A DNA stretch of 13,218 nucleotides from Terriglobia bacterium (GCA_030049455.1 JASIKV010000420.1:1-13218); one strand, 5' to 3'. Numbered from the stretch's first letter, positions 6,420 through 13,218 are shown. A program made the numbers and translations. The notes: a model not told the origin generated them from the letters alone.

Positions 6420-7247
6420 ATGACCGCAAATTTGATTGCCTTTCAGGGTGAGCGAGGCTCGTTCAGTGAGGAAGCCGCGTACAAGCTTCTGGGGCGGCGG
6501 GTGCGGGTGCTGCCCTGTGAAACCTTCACGGCGACGTTTGCCAGCGTGACCCATGGACGCGCGAATTACTGCCTGGTTCCGATTGAGAACACGCTCGCCG
6601 GCTCCGTCTACGAAAACTTCGACCTTCTGCTGTCCAATCACCTGCACATAGTAGGTGAGGTGAGCCTGCGAATTGTCCACAACCTCATCGCCACGCGGGG
6701 CACAACGCGCAAGGACGTGCGCCAGGTTTATTCGCATCCCGTGGCCCTGGCCCAATGCAGCCGATTCTTTGCAAAGAATCCGCAGGTGGAGCGCATCACG
6801 TTCTACGATACGGCGGGCTCCGTGAAGATGCTGGCCGAACAGCACCCGCCTGGAGCCGCCGCCATCGCCAGCCGAATCGCCGCGGAGGTCTATCACGCCC
6901 GCGTGCTGGTGACGCACCTTGAAGACCACCGCGAAAACTACACGCGGTTCCTTCTTCTCTCGAAGAGGGCGCGCGTCAGCCGCAAGGCCAACAAAGTCTC
7001 GATCGTATTTTCCACCCGAAACGTCCCCGGAGCGCTCTATAAATGCCTCAGCGTCTTCGCCCTGCGCGACATCGACCTGACCAAAATGGAATCCCGCCCG
7101 CTGCGCGGCCGTCCATGGGAATACTTCTTCTACATCGATTTCGTGGGAAACGTGCATGAGGATCGGTGCCAGAAGGCCCTCGCGCACTTGAGCGAGGTTG
7201 CCAACTTCTTGCGCGTGCTGGGGTGCTACGAGAGTGCGAAGAGGTAA
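6420..7247 (+). CDS. pheA: Prephenate dehydratase, monofunctional with ACT domain
   Basis: A 275-residue cytoplasmic enzyme converting prephenate to phenylpyruvate, the committed step to phenylalanine. The catalytic PDT domain spans about residues 4-180 with FQGERGSFSEEAA (8-20), PIENTLAGSVYENFDLL (54-70), SHPVALAQC (105-113) and the catalytic NYTRF (173-177). The ACT regulatory domain (about 192-270) carries GALYKCL (204-210) and ESRPLRGRPWEYFFYID (224-240), the segments that bind phenylalanine in homologues, so feedback inhibition is expected. There is no chorismate mutase domain, so mutase activity must be encoded elsewhere. Length and motif order are normal. An AGGG lies four bases before the ATG. 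No aromatic-pathway gene adjoins it; the neighbours are signalling genes. Confidence 0.96.
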   Translation: MTANLIAFQGERGSFSEEAAYKLLGRRVRVLPCETFTATFASVTHGRANYCLVPIENTLAGSVYENFDLLLSNHLHIVGEVSLRIVHNLIATRGTTRKDVRQVYSHPVALAQCSRFFAKNPQVERITFYDTAGSVKMLAEQHPPGAAAIASRIAAEVYHARVLVTHLEDHRENYTRFLLLSKRARVSRKANKVSIVFSTRNVPGALYKCLSVFALRDIDLTKMESRPLRGRPWEYFFYIDFVGNVHEDRCQKALAHLSEVANFLRVLGCYESAKR

Positions 7248-7441
7248 AACGATTTTCAGCCGTCAGTAAAAGCCGGCAATTCGGACCGTCCCACCCTGAC
7301 AATCTCGGTCACGTAGCGAAGCCTATACTGAAAACTACTTGTCGAGGAATGTTGAGTTGGGAGGTTTGAAGATCCCCCGTCAAGCCCGGCGCAGATTCCT
7401 GAAAACCCTTCAGTCTGCTTGAGCGGTGGTGTAAGGGCGGA

Positions 7442-8503
7442 TCAACCCGTGATGCCCTGCCCGGCGAGGGCGATGTTATTGCGGCTGGTATTCTTGACCA
7501 GATACATGGCTTCGTCCGCCTGGCGCAAAAGTTCCTTGCGCGTGCGGCCGTCCACAGGGAATGCCGCCACTCCGAAGCTGGCGGTGACTTTGATGTTCAT
7601 CTTCTCTTCCGTGAAAAATGTGCGGTTGATCATCAGGTCGCGGATGCGCCGCACCACCATCAGCGCGTTTTCCTTGGACGTCTGGGGAAGCAGAACCACG
7701 AATTCGTCCCCGCCATACCGGAAGGCATAGTCGATCATCCGCAGGTGCCCTTTGATGCTGTCGCCTATCATCCAAAGAAGCTTGGAGCCCACCAGGTGGC
7801 CGTGAACGTCATTGACCTGCTTGAAGTGATCAAGGTCGATGAAGATCACGGAGAATTCATAACCATACCGATTGGAGCGATAAATCTCCGTGTCGAGCAC
7901 GAAGTTGAGGTGCCGGGCGTTGTAAAGAGCCGTGCAGTCGTCGGTAATGGTGAGTTCGTGGATGCGCTGCACGTATCGGGCGTTTTCAAGAGCGATGGCG
8001 ACATAATCCGCCAGACTCTTGAGAATGGGAATGTCCTCCATGCCAAAGCTAGGTTTGCCGAGAGCGTTGACCAATTCAATGACGCCCAGCACGTGGCCGT
8101 GCGCCTTGATGGGCACGCAGACAATTGAGCGTGTTTCCGTGTGCGTCATCTCATCGATCTTGTGGCTGAAGCGGGGGTCGGTGTTGGCGTTGTCCACCAG
8201 CACGGGCTCGCCAGTCTGCGCCACCCAGCCTGCGACGCCCTCGCCGAGTTTCAGGCGAACATCACGCAGCTTTTCTGCTCCCGCCCCGATGGCGATCTCG
8301 AAATAGAGCTCCTGCGTTTCCTCATCGAGCATGAGCAGCGACCAGGTATCCGGCTGGAGCATGTCGCTGATCTTTTCCATGATGGTTTGCAGGATTTTCT
8401 GCAGATCCAGCGTGGAGAAAAGCGCCTTCCCCACCTCATGAAAAAGCGAGAGGCGTTCGACCTGACGTTTTAATTCCGCAATTTCTTCTTCTGCGCCCAT
8501 CAT
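7442..8503 (-). CDS. GAF-GGDEF diguanylate cyclase
   Basis: A protein of about 353 residues that makes c-di-GMP from two GTP. Counting from ATG 8503, a short coiled-coil-like start (EEEIAELKRQVERL) leads into a GAF sensor domain (about 33-176) and then a GGDEF domain (about 185-345). The active site RYGGDEF is intact at about 262-268. An RMID inhibitory I-site sits five residues before the GGDEF motif, so product inhibition is expected. Other GGDEF landmarks are IDLDHFKQVND and ASFGVA. No membrane helix or signal peptide is seen, so it is cytosolic. The frame can be opened four codons earlier at TTG 8515, but GGA lies just before the ATG pair at 8503/8500 and nothing suitable precedes the TTG. 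The GAF ligand cannot be predicted. It converges on pheA. Confidence 0.94.
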   Translation of the reverse strand: MMGAEEEIAELKRQVERLSLFHEVGKALFSTLDLQKILQTIMEKISDMLQPDTWSLLMLDEETQELYFEIAIGAGAEKLRDVRLKLGEGVAGWVAQTGEPVLVDNANTDPRFSHKIDEMTHTETRSIVCVPIKAHGHVLGVIELVNALGKPSFGMEDIPILKSLADYVAIALENARYVQRIHELTITDDCTALYNARHLNFVLDTEIYRSNRYGYEFSVIFIDLDHFKQVNDVHGHLVGSKLLWMIGDSIKGHLRMIDYAFRYGGDEFVVLLPQTSKENALMVVRRIRDLMINRTFFTEEKMNIKVTASFGVAAFPVDGRTRKELLRQADEAMYLVKNTSRNNIALAGQGITG

Positions 8504-8540
8504 GTTTCCAGACAATCAGCAAAATTAGGTGCGTATAGTC

Positions 8541-8569
8541 CTTTTAAACCATTGAGCCTTTCTTTTCAA
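8541..8569 (-). promoter_or_regulatory. Candidate promoter for the diguanylate cyclase gene
   Basis: On the minus strand TTGAAA (8569-8564) and TAAAAG (8546-8541) are 17 bp apart, with 5/6 and 4/6 matches to sigma70 consensus. The leader would be about 30 bases to ATG 8503. A tandem direct repeat lies immediately upstream of the -35 box. Confidence 0.35.
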
Positions 8570-8571
8570 CC

Positions 8572-8591
8572 TTTTTGTCACGTTTTTGTCA
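8572..8591. repeat. Tandem 9-bp direct repeat with 11-bp period
   Basis: TTTTTGTCA occurs at 8572-8580 and again at 8583-8591, identical and separated by CG. On the minus strand this is TGACAAAAA twice, directly upstream of the candidate -35 of the cyclase gene. A period of one helical turn puts both copies on the same face of the DNA, which suits a regulator bound as two adjacent units. No known regulator is recognised. Confidence 0.45.
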
Positions 8592-8638
8592 GCTCGCCTC
8601 CCGCCCCGGAAGGCGTTCGCTTCCGCCTGTTAAAGCAT

Positions 8639-8668
8639 TTGACACTATTATGCGCGGGAAAATATGAT
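8639..8668 (+). promoter_or_regulatory. Strong sigma70-type promoter for the rodZ-like gene
   Basis: TTGACA (8639-8644), a perfect -35, is followed after 18 bp by TATGAT (8663-8668), a 5/6 match to TATAAT. The predicted start near 8675 gives a leader of about 34 bases. This is the best promoter match in the window. It probably drives both the rodZ-like gene and the repeat-protein gene after it. Confidence 0.65.
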
Positions 8669-8708
8669 GAATGGGGATTGATTCGCAAGGAGCGAAAAGT
8701 GTCGGTCT

Positions 8709-9602
8709 ATGCCCGCCTTCGGTGAAAATCTTCGACGCGAGCGGGAAATGCGAGCCGTTAGCCTGGAAGAGATTTCCTCGGCTACGAAGATCAGCTTGCG
8801 TTTTCTTGAGGCGATAGAGCGGGACGATTTCTCCAAGCTCCCGGGGGGGATTTTTTCGCGAAGCTTCATCCGCAGTTACGCGCGCTATCTGGGTTTGGAC
8901 GAAGAGCGGGTGATGGCCGAGTATCAACTTGCCGCCCAGCCCGGCGCGGACTTTGATTTGTACCGGCTGGTTGCGGGCAAAACCGAAACGGGCCGGCCTG
9001 CAAAGCGCACGCCGCTGCTCGCACCGCTGGTGGCAGTGGCGCTGCTGGGCGTGGGCTATGTCCTTTTCCGTTATTCGCCCAGGGCGGCGGAAGCTCCCGC
9101 CGTGCCGGCACCCGTTGTCGCACCAAAACCAGTTCAGCCTCCTCCAACCTCCGGGGAAGGTACTACGGGTGCTCCCTCCGACGCCACTGCAGCGAGCCCG
9201 GGAACGCCTGTACCCATGGCCGCCGGCAGCAACCCCACTCCCCCTGGTGAAACGTCGGCAACGGTCAATCCCGCGGCGCAAACTTCCTCCCCGGCCGCGC
9301 TGCAAGCGGCCAATCCTGCTGCCACTAGGCCCTCCACGGATACGGAATTGACGCTGCAAGTCGCAGCCACGGAGCGGGCATCGGTCTCTGTTGACGCCGA
9401 CGGCAAGAATGTCCTTACGCGTACCATGAATCCCAGCGAAGTTGAAACTCTGAAGGCGCACAAATCTTTCGATGTGAAAACGACAGACGCTCAGGCCATT
9501 ATTCTGACCCTGAACGGCGAAACGCTGAAGCCGCTGGGACGGCGCGGCGAAACCAAAGCCGTACACCTGACGCGCGATGATTTGAAAAACTCCGCTCCCT
9601 GA
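8709..9602 (+). CDS. rodZ: RodZ-like membrane protein (HTH_25, TM, DUF4115)
   Basis: A 297-residue bitopic membrane protein. The N-terminal helix-turn-helix domain (about residues 4-70, with SLEEISSATKISLRFLEAIE and FSKLPGGIFSRSFIRSYARY) is the HTH_25 type that in RodZ binds MreB rather than DNA. A membrane helix follows at about 102-121. Next come a Pro/Ala/Ser/Thr-rich linker (124-210) and a C-terminal beta domain (about 212-293, DUF4115-like) ending in a Leu-Asn-Gly-Glu turn. Homologues link the MreB cytoskeleton to the wall-synthesis machinery. The start fits the family exactly and has no in-frame alternative. Its AAGGAG lies about 17 bases upstream, too far for a normal Shine-Dalgarno. 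mre genes are not in the window, so a role in cell shape is from family knowledge. Confidence 0.88.
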   Translation: MPAFGENLRREREMRAVSLEEISSATKISLRFLEAIERDDFSKLPGGIFSRSFIRSYARYLGLDEERVMAEYQLAAQPGADFDLYRLVAGKTETGRPAKRTPLLAPLVAVALLGVGYVLFRYSPRAAEAPAVPAPVVAPKPVQPPPTSGEGTTGAPSDATAASPGTPVPMAAGSNPTPPGETSATVNPAAQTSSPAALQAANPAATRPSTDTELTLQVAATERASVSVDADGKNVLTRTMNPSEVETLKAHKSFDVKTTDAQAIILTLNGETLKPLGRRGETKAVHLTRDDLKNSAP

Positions 9603-9623
9603 GGTCATAACATTCCCGAACGC

Positions 9624-10649
9624 ATGGTGGACTTAATCCGCTCCGGAAAGGCGCCTGATGTCGTCCGCCGCAAAGGCGCGGAGGGTTCGCTCCCTTTGCC
9701 CACGGAAGACAAGATCGAGGTCCTGACCCTCCTCGCTGGCGCGCCTGAACCCGATCTGCGCCAGAAGGCCCTTGAAACATTGCGGGGACTCCAAAGCGCG
9801 GAAGTCCGCAGGGTGATGGCCAACCCCAAGACCGCCCCGGATGTCCTCCACTTCGCAGCTCAAAATTTGCTGGCCGAGCGTGAAGAGCTGAGGGAGATTC
9901 TGCTGTGGAACCCCAGCCTTCCCGCCGAATCGCGCGAGTTGCTGAAACCAAAGCTTTCGCCCAAACCGCCGGCCCCCGCGCCGCCCAACCCGGTCGCGCT
10001 CTCCCCTTCGCCTCAGCCTGCCGCGCCGGAGGATGCAGGGGCGCCTCCTGCCAAATCCGAAACGACGGCTGAACATGCCGCTGATCAAGTCACGGTCGAA
10101 ATTCTCGCCAAGCTCGCCGCCGGCCAATCCGTCGAGGAAGTTGCGGGTGTGAAAGCCGAAACGCCCGTAGAAGCCACCAAGCATGACGATCAACTTACGG
10201 ACAAGGAACGCCAGACCTTGATCCAGAAGCTCAATGCCATGACCGTGGTGGAAAAAATCAAAGCGGCCTTGACCGGCAACCTGGAAACCCGCACCATTCT
10301 CATCCGCGATTCGAACAAGATGATCACGCGCGCGGTCTTGCAATCGCCCAAAATTTCTGACACCGAAGCCGAAAGTTACGCTGCGGCCAAGAACGTCAAC
10401 GAGGAAGTGCTGCGCCTGATCGCCGTCAATCGCAAATTCATGAAATCGTACGTGGTCATGCGCGCGCTCATCAACAATCCCCGCGCTCCCATCGACATTA
10501 CCATGCCGCTTGTCAACCGTCTGATTGACCGCGACCTGAAGGGGCTCTCGCTCAACCGCAACGTTCCGGAGGTCATCCGCACCCTGGCCATCAAGACCAT
10601 CAAGCAGAAGGAAGAGGCCTCCAAACCCAAACTCCCGGGAAAACACTAA
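9624..10649 (+). CDS. Conserved-looking helical repeat protein of unknown function
   Basis: A 341-residue soluble protein, 21 bp after rodZ and probably cotranscribed. I do not recognise a named family. An N-terminal helical block (about 1-110) is joined by a Pro/Ala-rich linker (111-150) to a second block (about 155-325). Related short units recur in both: VRRVMANPKTAPDVLHFAA (61-79), LREILLWNPSLPAESRELL (89-107), ITRAVLQSPKISDTEAESY (234-252) and VVMRALINNPRAPIDITM (277-294). They share a hydrophobic-x-x-hydrophobic core, then [N/S]P and a second helix, resembling leucine-rich-variant or HEAT-type alpha repeats. The end is lysine-rich. There is no signal peptide or membrane helix and no catalytic motif. 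A scaffold role is likely, perhaps with RodZ; that is inference. No clear ribosome site precedes the ATG. Confidence 0.75.
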   Translation: MVDLIRSGKAPDVVRRKGAEGSLPLPTEDKIEVLTLLAGAPEPDLRQKALETLRGLQSAEVRRVMANPKTAPDVLHFAAQNLLAEREELREILLWNPSLPAESRELLKPKLSPKPPAPAPPNPVALSPSPQPAAPEDAGAPPAKSETTAEHAADQVTVEILAKLAAGQSVEEVAGVKAETPVEATKHDDQLTDKERQTLIQKLNAMTVVEKIKAALTGNLETRTILIRDSNKMITRAVLQSPKISDTEAESYAAAKNVNEEVLRLIAVNRKFMKSYVVMRALINNPRAPIDITMPLVNRLIDRDLKGLSLNRNVPEVIRTLAIKTIKQKEEASKPKLPGKH

Positions 10650-10665
10650 ACCCCTTAGGGCTTAG
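10646..10665. terminator. Hairpin spanning both convergent stop codons
   Basis: CTAA-A-CCC-CTTA-GGG-C-TTAG folds into a stem with one A/C mismatch on the plus strand. It contains the stop codons of both converging genes (TAA at 10647-10649 and at 10657-10655). On the minus strand the hairpin is followed by TGTTTT, so it may terminate the suhB transcript; on the plus strand no U-tract follows. It is a short stem and termination is unproven. Confidence 0.4.
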
Positions 10666-11452
10666 CCGGAGCTTGCTGCGCGAGGACTTCAGCAAAAACC
10701 TCCAGCATCTCACCGTGCACGAGGCCGTTTGACGCGAAGACGTCGTCACCCAGCAGGTTGAAGGGATTTCCGCGAACGTCAGAAACGCGGCCGCCGGCCT
10801 CCATCACCAGCAGCGTGCCTGCAGCCTTGTCCCAAGGATTGAGTTTCAATTCCCAGAAGCCGTCAAATTGCCCCGCGGCCACGCAGCAAAGGTCGAGCGC
10901 CGCCGAGCCCGCGCGCCGCACGCCGTGTGAACGTGTTGTAAAACGGAAGTAGAACTGAATGTTTAAGTCGTGATTCGTGGCAAAGGGCGGGAAGCCGGTG
11001 GCCACCAGGCTTTCACTCAGTTTTTCCGTGCGCGAAACGTGCAGTTGCCGGCCGTTTAAGAACGCCCCGACGCCGCGCTCAGCGGTGTACAGATGGTCCC
11101 GCGTGGGATCATAGACGACGCCCGCAACCACTTCCCCGCGGTATGCCAAGCCCATTGTCACACAGTACATCGGAAAGCCGTGCGCGTAATTGGTCGTTCC
11201 ATCCAGGGGATCGACGTACCAACAGTAATCGGAGGAAGAGCGGTGGTTGCCGCCCTCTTCCGCCACGATGGCGTGGTCGGGAAAGCGCGCGCGCAGGCGC
11301 TCCACGATCAGGGCTTCGGACCGGCGGTCGGCCTGCGTCACCAGGTCGGACCGCCGCTTGTAGTTGATTTCCAGCGGCTGATTCGAAAGGCCGGCAATCA
11401 GCGCTCCAGCTTCCCGAGCGATCTCGGTCGCGGCTTGAAGAAAGTCCGGCAT
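10655..11452 (-). CDS. suhB: Inositol monophosphatase family protein
   Basis: A 265-residue cytoplasmic Mg-dependent sugar-phosphate phosphatase. The metal and catalytic motifs are complete: AEEGG with E65/E66, DPLDGTTNYAHGFP (81-94), and NPWDKAAGTLLVMEAGG (205-221) with D208. Other family marks are SDLVTQAD (35-42) and GVVYDPTRD (111-119). These define the IMPase/SuhB group, which hydrolyses myo-inositol-1-phosphate and related substrates; the true substrate cannot be told from sequence. The start is supported by the typical N-terminus (MPDFLQAATEIAREAGALI), although no Shine-Dalgarno is apparent. A dyad lies just before the ATG. The gene ends 5 bp from the stop of the converging repeat-protein gene. 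Length is normal for the family. Confidence 0.95.
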   Translation of the reverse strand: MPDFLQAATEIAREAGALIAGLSNQPLEINYKRRSDLVTQADRRSEALIVERLRARFPDHAIVAEEGGNHRSSSDYCWYVDPLDGTTNYAHGFPMYCVTMGLAYRGEVVAGVVYDPTRDHLYTAERGVGAFLNGRQLHVSRTEKLSESLVATGFPPFATNHDLNIQFYFRFTTRSHGVRRAGSAALDLCCVAAGQFDGFWELKLNPWDKAAGTLLVMEAGGRVSDVRGNPFNLLGDDVFASNGLVHGEMLEVFAEVLAQQAPAKP

Positions 11453-11455
11453 GAA

Positions 11456-11469
11456 TTGAGTTCACTCAA
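11456..11469. repeat. 14-bp dyad just upstream of the suhB start
   Basis: TTGAGT-TC-ACTCAA, with six-base arms around a two-base centre, lies three bases before the suhB ATG on the minus strand. It could be an operator or a small hairpin over the ribosome site. Dyads of this size are expected a few times by chance in 13 kb, so only its location is notable. Confidence 0.25.
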
Positions 11470-11533
11470 GAGCGGTAGGGACGACCTTGCCCCACCCCGG
11501 CGCGAGCAGAATTCCCGTTCTCTGGAGCTCCCG

Positions 11534-12229
11534 CTACTTCGGCGATTCCACAAAGACCCTTGTCTGCCCTTCACCTTCGGCCCACACCGCTCCGTCGGCA
11601 AAGTATTCCTTCTTCCAGATCGGCACGATCTGCTTCAGGCGATCGATGGCAAATTGGCAGGCCTCAAACGCCGCACGCCGATGCTCGGCCGTGACGGCAA
11701 TAGCCACGCTGGTTTCACCGATCTCAAGACGTCCCAGCCGGTGAACGACGGCAATTGAGTCAATCGCGAATTTCTGCTTCGCTTCGCTTCCCAACTGCTG
11801 CATTTTGCTGATCACCATGGGCTCATAGCCCTCGTACTCAAGGTAACGCGTGGCGCGGCCGTGCGAGTGATTGCGCACAATGCCTTCGAACACCACCACG
11901 GCGCCATCCTGCGGGGCGCGAAGCTGACTCGCCAGCTCCGCGGCGGAAATTGGATTGCGCGCAATGCGGTAAGAATCGGTCCCAGCACCGCCACTGACGG
12001 GAGGCATGAATGCGACCTCATCGCCTTCGCGCAACAGCGTGGCGTTCCCGGCAATTTCCTGGTTCACGGCGAGAAGGAGCGTGCCTGACATGGAACGCAA
12101 ACCCGGGAAGCGCGCTTCATACCGCCGCCGCAGATCCTCTACGCTCTCGCCTGCGGGGAGTTCCAAGTGCTCCTGCGCCATCCCCGTCAGGTCATGCGTC
12201 ACGCCGAAAAACAGCACGTTGACTCTCAT
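11534..12229 (-). CDS. moaDE: MoaD-MoaE fusion, molybdopterin synthase
   Basis: A 231-residue fusion of both molybdopterin synthase subunits, which adds two sulfurs to precursor Z (cPMP) in molybdenum cofactor synthesis. Residues 1-81 are the ubiquitin-fold MoaD sulfur carrier ending in FMPPVSGG (74-81). Residues from about 86 on are MoaE, with GAVVVFEGIVRNHSHG (109-124), VVHRLGRLEIGETSVAIAV (161-179), HRRAAFEACQFAIDRLK (183-199) and PIWKKE (203-208). Lys199 and Lys206 match the active-site lysines of E. coli MoaE. The Gly-Gly that must carry the thiocarboxylate is internal, followed by AGTDSY, so cleavage after Gly81 would be needed, as reported for mycobacterial MoaX. A TATACT -10-like box lies at 12282-12277 without a good -35. 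No other moa gene is in the window. Confidence 0.94.
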   Translation of the reverse strand: MRVNVLFFGVTHDLTGMAQEHLELPAGESVEDLRRRYEARFPGLRSMSGTLLLAVNQEIAGNATLLREGDEVAFMPPVSGGAGTDSYRIARNPISAAELASQLRAPQDGAVVVFEGIVRNHSHGRATRYLEYEGYEPMVISKMQQLGSEAKQKFAIDSIAVVHRLGRLEIGETSVAIAVTAEHRRAAFEACQFAIDRLKQIVPIWKKEYFADGAVWAEGEGQTRVFVESPK

Positions 12230-12310
12230 AACGGCCCGGAAACTCCGATCATCCGTCCAATCTCACCCGTTCCCTCAGTATACACGCCGGGCGCGAGGCG
12301 GCGCAGACGA

Positions 12311-13210
12311 TCAATTCTTTTCCAAAACGTGACGCAAGGCCCCGCGCAGTTCAGGGTAACGGAATTCATAACCGGTTTCGCGGAGGCGAACAGGGTCTAC
12401 GCGCGTACTGGCCAGCAGCAGGTTGTCCGCCATTTCACCCATCGCCAGGCGCGCGGCGAAGGCAGGCAGAGGGAAAATCGTCGGTCGCCCAATCACGCTA
12501 CCCAGCGCCTTGGTGAATTCGAGGTTGGTAACCGCATTGGGCGTCACGGCGTTCACTGGGCCGCGCAGGGAATCCGTCAGCATGGTGTGCGAAATGACTC
12601 CCACCACGTCATCGATGGTGATCCAACTCAGGTACTGGCGCCCGCTTCCCACGCGCCCGCCGACTCCCATTTTGAATGGCAGGAGCATCGCCGCCAGCCC
12701 GCCGCCGGTTTTGCTCAGGACGAATCCGATGCGCAGGTTCACCACGCGGATGCCGTTTTCTCTTGCCGGCTCCGTGGCTTCCTCCCAGCCTGCCGTTACT
12801 TGCGATAAATACAATGATCCCGAGGAACTCTCCTCCGTCATCACCTGGTCGCCGCGGTCGCCGTAGTAACCAACGGCAGAAGCCGCGACCAGCACAACCG
12901 GGCGATCGCGCAGATGCGCCAGCGATTCGCACAAAAGCTTTGTGCCTTTGACCCGGCTGTCGAGAATGCGTGCCTTCTTCTCGGGCGTCCACCGGCCCAC
13001 GATGGTTTCTCCCGCCAGGTGAACGACCGCATCGAAATCCTCCAACTCGTCTTTGTTTATCGTCCCGCCGACCGGATCCCAATGGATCATCCGGCTCTGC
13101 GGCAGCGATTGCGGACGCGTCAGGCAGAAGACGTTGTGGCCGTCGGCCGTGAGATAGGCCAGCACGGCGCGGCCGATCAGTCCGTTCGAACCCGTCAAAA
13201 GTACGCGCAT
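12311..13210 (-). CDS. TIGR01777 family epimerase-like oxidoreductase (YfcH-like)
   Basis: A complete 299-residue protein of the extended SDR fold. The N-terminal nucleotide-binding motif is GSNGLIG (7-13), followed by VVHLAGETIVGRWTPEKK (62-79). The family block LVAASAVGYYGDRGD is at 107-121, and LRIGFVLSKTGGGLAAMLLPF (159-179), GVGGRVGSGRQYLSWI (182-197) and the DUF1731-like C-terminus (about 245-295) follow. Bacterial YfcH and plant/cyanobacterial SulA-like (GC1) proteins belong here. NAD(P) binding is expected; the substrate is unknown. The start codon lies eight bases from the right edge of the window and is preceded by GGGA. The next gene leftward (moaDE) starts 81 bp away on the same strand. 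Confidence 0.92.
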   Translation of the reverse strand: MRVLLTGSNGLIGRAVLAYLTADGHNVFCLTRPQSLPQSRMIHWDPVGGTINKDELEDFDAVVHLAGETIVGRWTPEKKARILDSRVKGTKLLCESLAHLRDRPVVLVAASAVGYYGDRGDQVMTEESSSGSLYLSQVTAGWEEATEPARENGIRVVNLRIGFVLSKTGGGLAAMLLPFKMGVGGRVGSGRQYLSWITIDDVVGVISHTMLTDSLRGPVNAVTPNAVTNLEFTKALGSVIGRPTIFPLPAFAARLAMGEMADNLLLASTRVDPVRLRETGYEFRYPELRGALRHVLEKN

Positions 13211-13218
13211 GGAATCCC

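Noticed and set aside
6012..7187. Leftward open frame of 391 codons opposite the PilZ and pheA genes
   Set aside because: It crosses two well-supported genes and their intergenic gap, and has no domain or ribosome site. It is a compositional artefact.
7399..7413. CTGAA/TTCAG hairpin in the gap between the convergent pheA and cyclase genes
   Set aside because: The stem is AT-rich, five base pairs, with no U-tract on either side, so it is not a convincing terminator.
8504..8515. TTG start at 8515 for the diguanylate cyclase
   Set aside because: No ribosome site precedes it, while the ATG pair four codons downstream has GGA at a workable distance.
9633..10646. Leftward open frame of 337 codons opposite the repeat-protein gene
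   Set aside because: The Phe/Arg/Gly-rich antisense product looks like a mirror of Lys/Glu/Pro codons. The sense product has clear periodic repeats and follows rodZ closely.
1..13218. Mobile elements, CRISPR arrays, defence genes, tRNA or rRNA genes
   Set aside because: No transposase, integrase, phage, Cas or toxin-antitoxin protein is seen, no regularly spaced repeats occur, and no gap looks like a cloverleaf. The gaps are short and the genes are mostly housekeeping or signalling.

Overview
The window looks like chromosomal DNA from an Acidobacteriota-type soil bacterium. This is inferred from protein style, not from a marker gene. The DNA is GC-rich, the genes are densely packed on both strands, and intact proteins resemble acidobacterial families: a sensor-less membrane serine/threonine kinase with a PP2C phosphatase, a RodZ-like protein starting MPAFGENLRREREMR, and a MoaD-MoaE fusion. 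I see no tRNA, rRNA, CRISPR, insertion sequence or phage gene.

Left part (1-4000): the start of a DUF983 zinc-ribbon membrane protein runs off the left edge. Next comes a leftward pair, a 59-residue two-helix membrane protein whose stop overlaps the GTG start of an ammonium-transporter-family protein. A 306-bp divergent intergenic region separates this pair from a rightward 600-residue amino acid permease (APC superfamily). The theme is nitrogen uptake, but the Amt protein has lost several canonical channel residues.

Middle part (4000-8700): a rightward run encodes a PP2C phosphatase, a tail-anchored Ser/Thr kinase, a PilZ c-di-GMP receptor and a monofunctional prephenate dehydratase. Convergent to it lies a GAF-GGDEF diguanylate cyclase. 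PilZ and GGDEF could be receptor and producer of the same messenger, although they are not in one operon. The 194 bp between pheA and the cyclase (7248-7441) hold no gene and no convincing terminator.

Right part (8500-13218): a strong sigma70-type promoter drives a RodZ-like cell-shape protein and, 21 bp downstream, an unrecognised helical-repeat protein. These converge, with only 5 bp between stop codons, on a leftward set: an inositol-monophosphatase-family enzyme, a MoaD-MoaE fusion for molybdopterin synthase, and a TIGR01777-type epimerase. The leftward genes are about 80 bp apart.

Most of the window is ordinary housekeeping. The points most worth a second look are the atypical Amt with its coupled small membrane protein, the repeat protein next to rodZ, the internal Gly-Gly in the MoaD-MoaE fusion, and the 11-bp-period direct repeat upstream of the cyclase gene.
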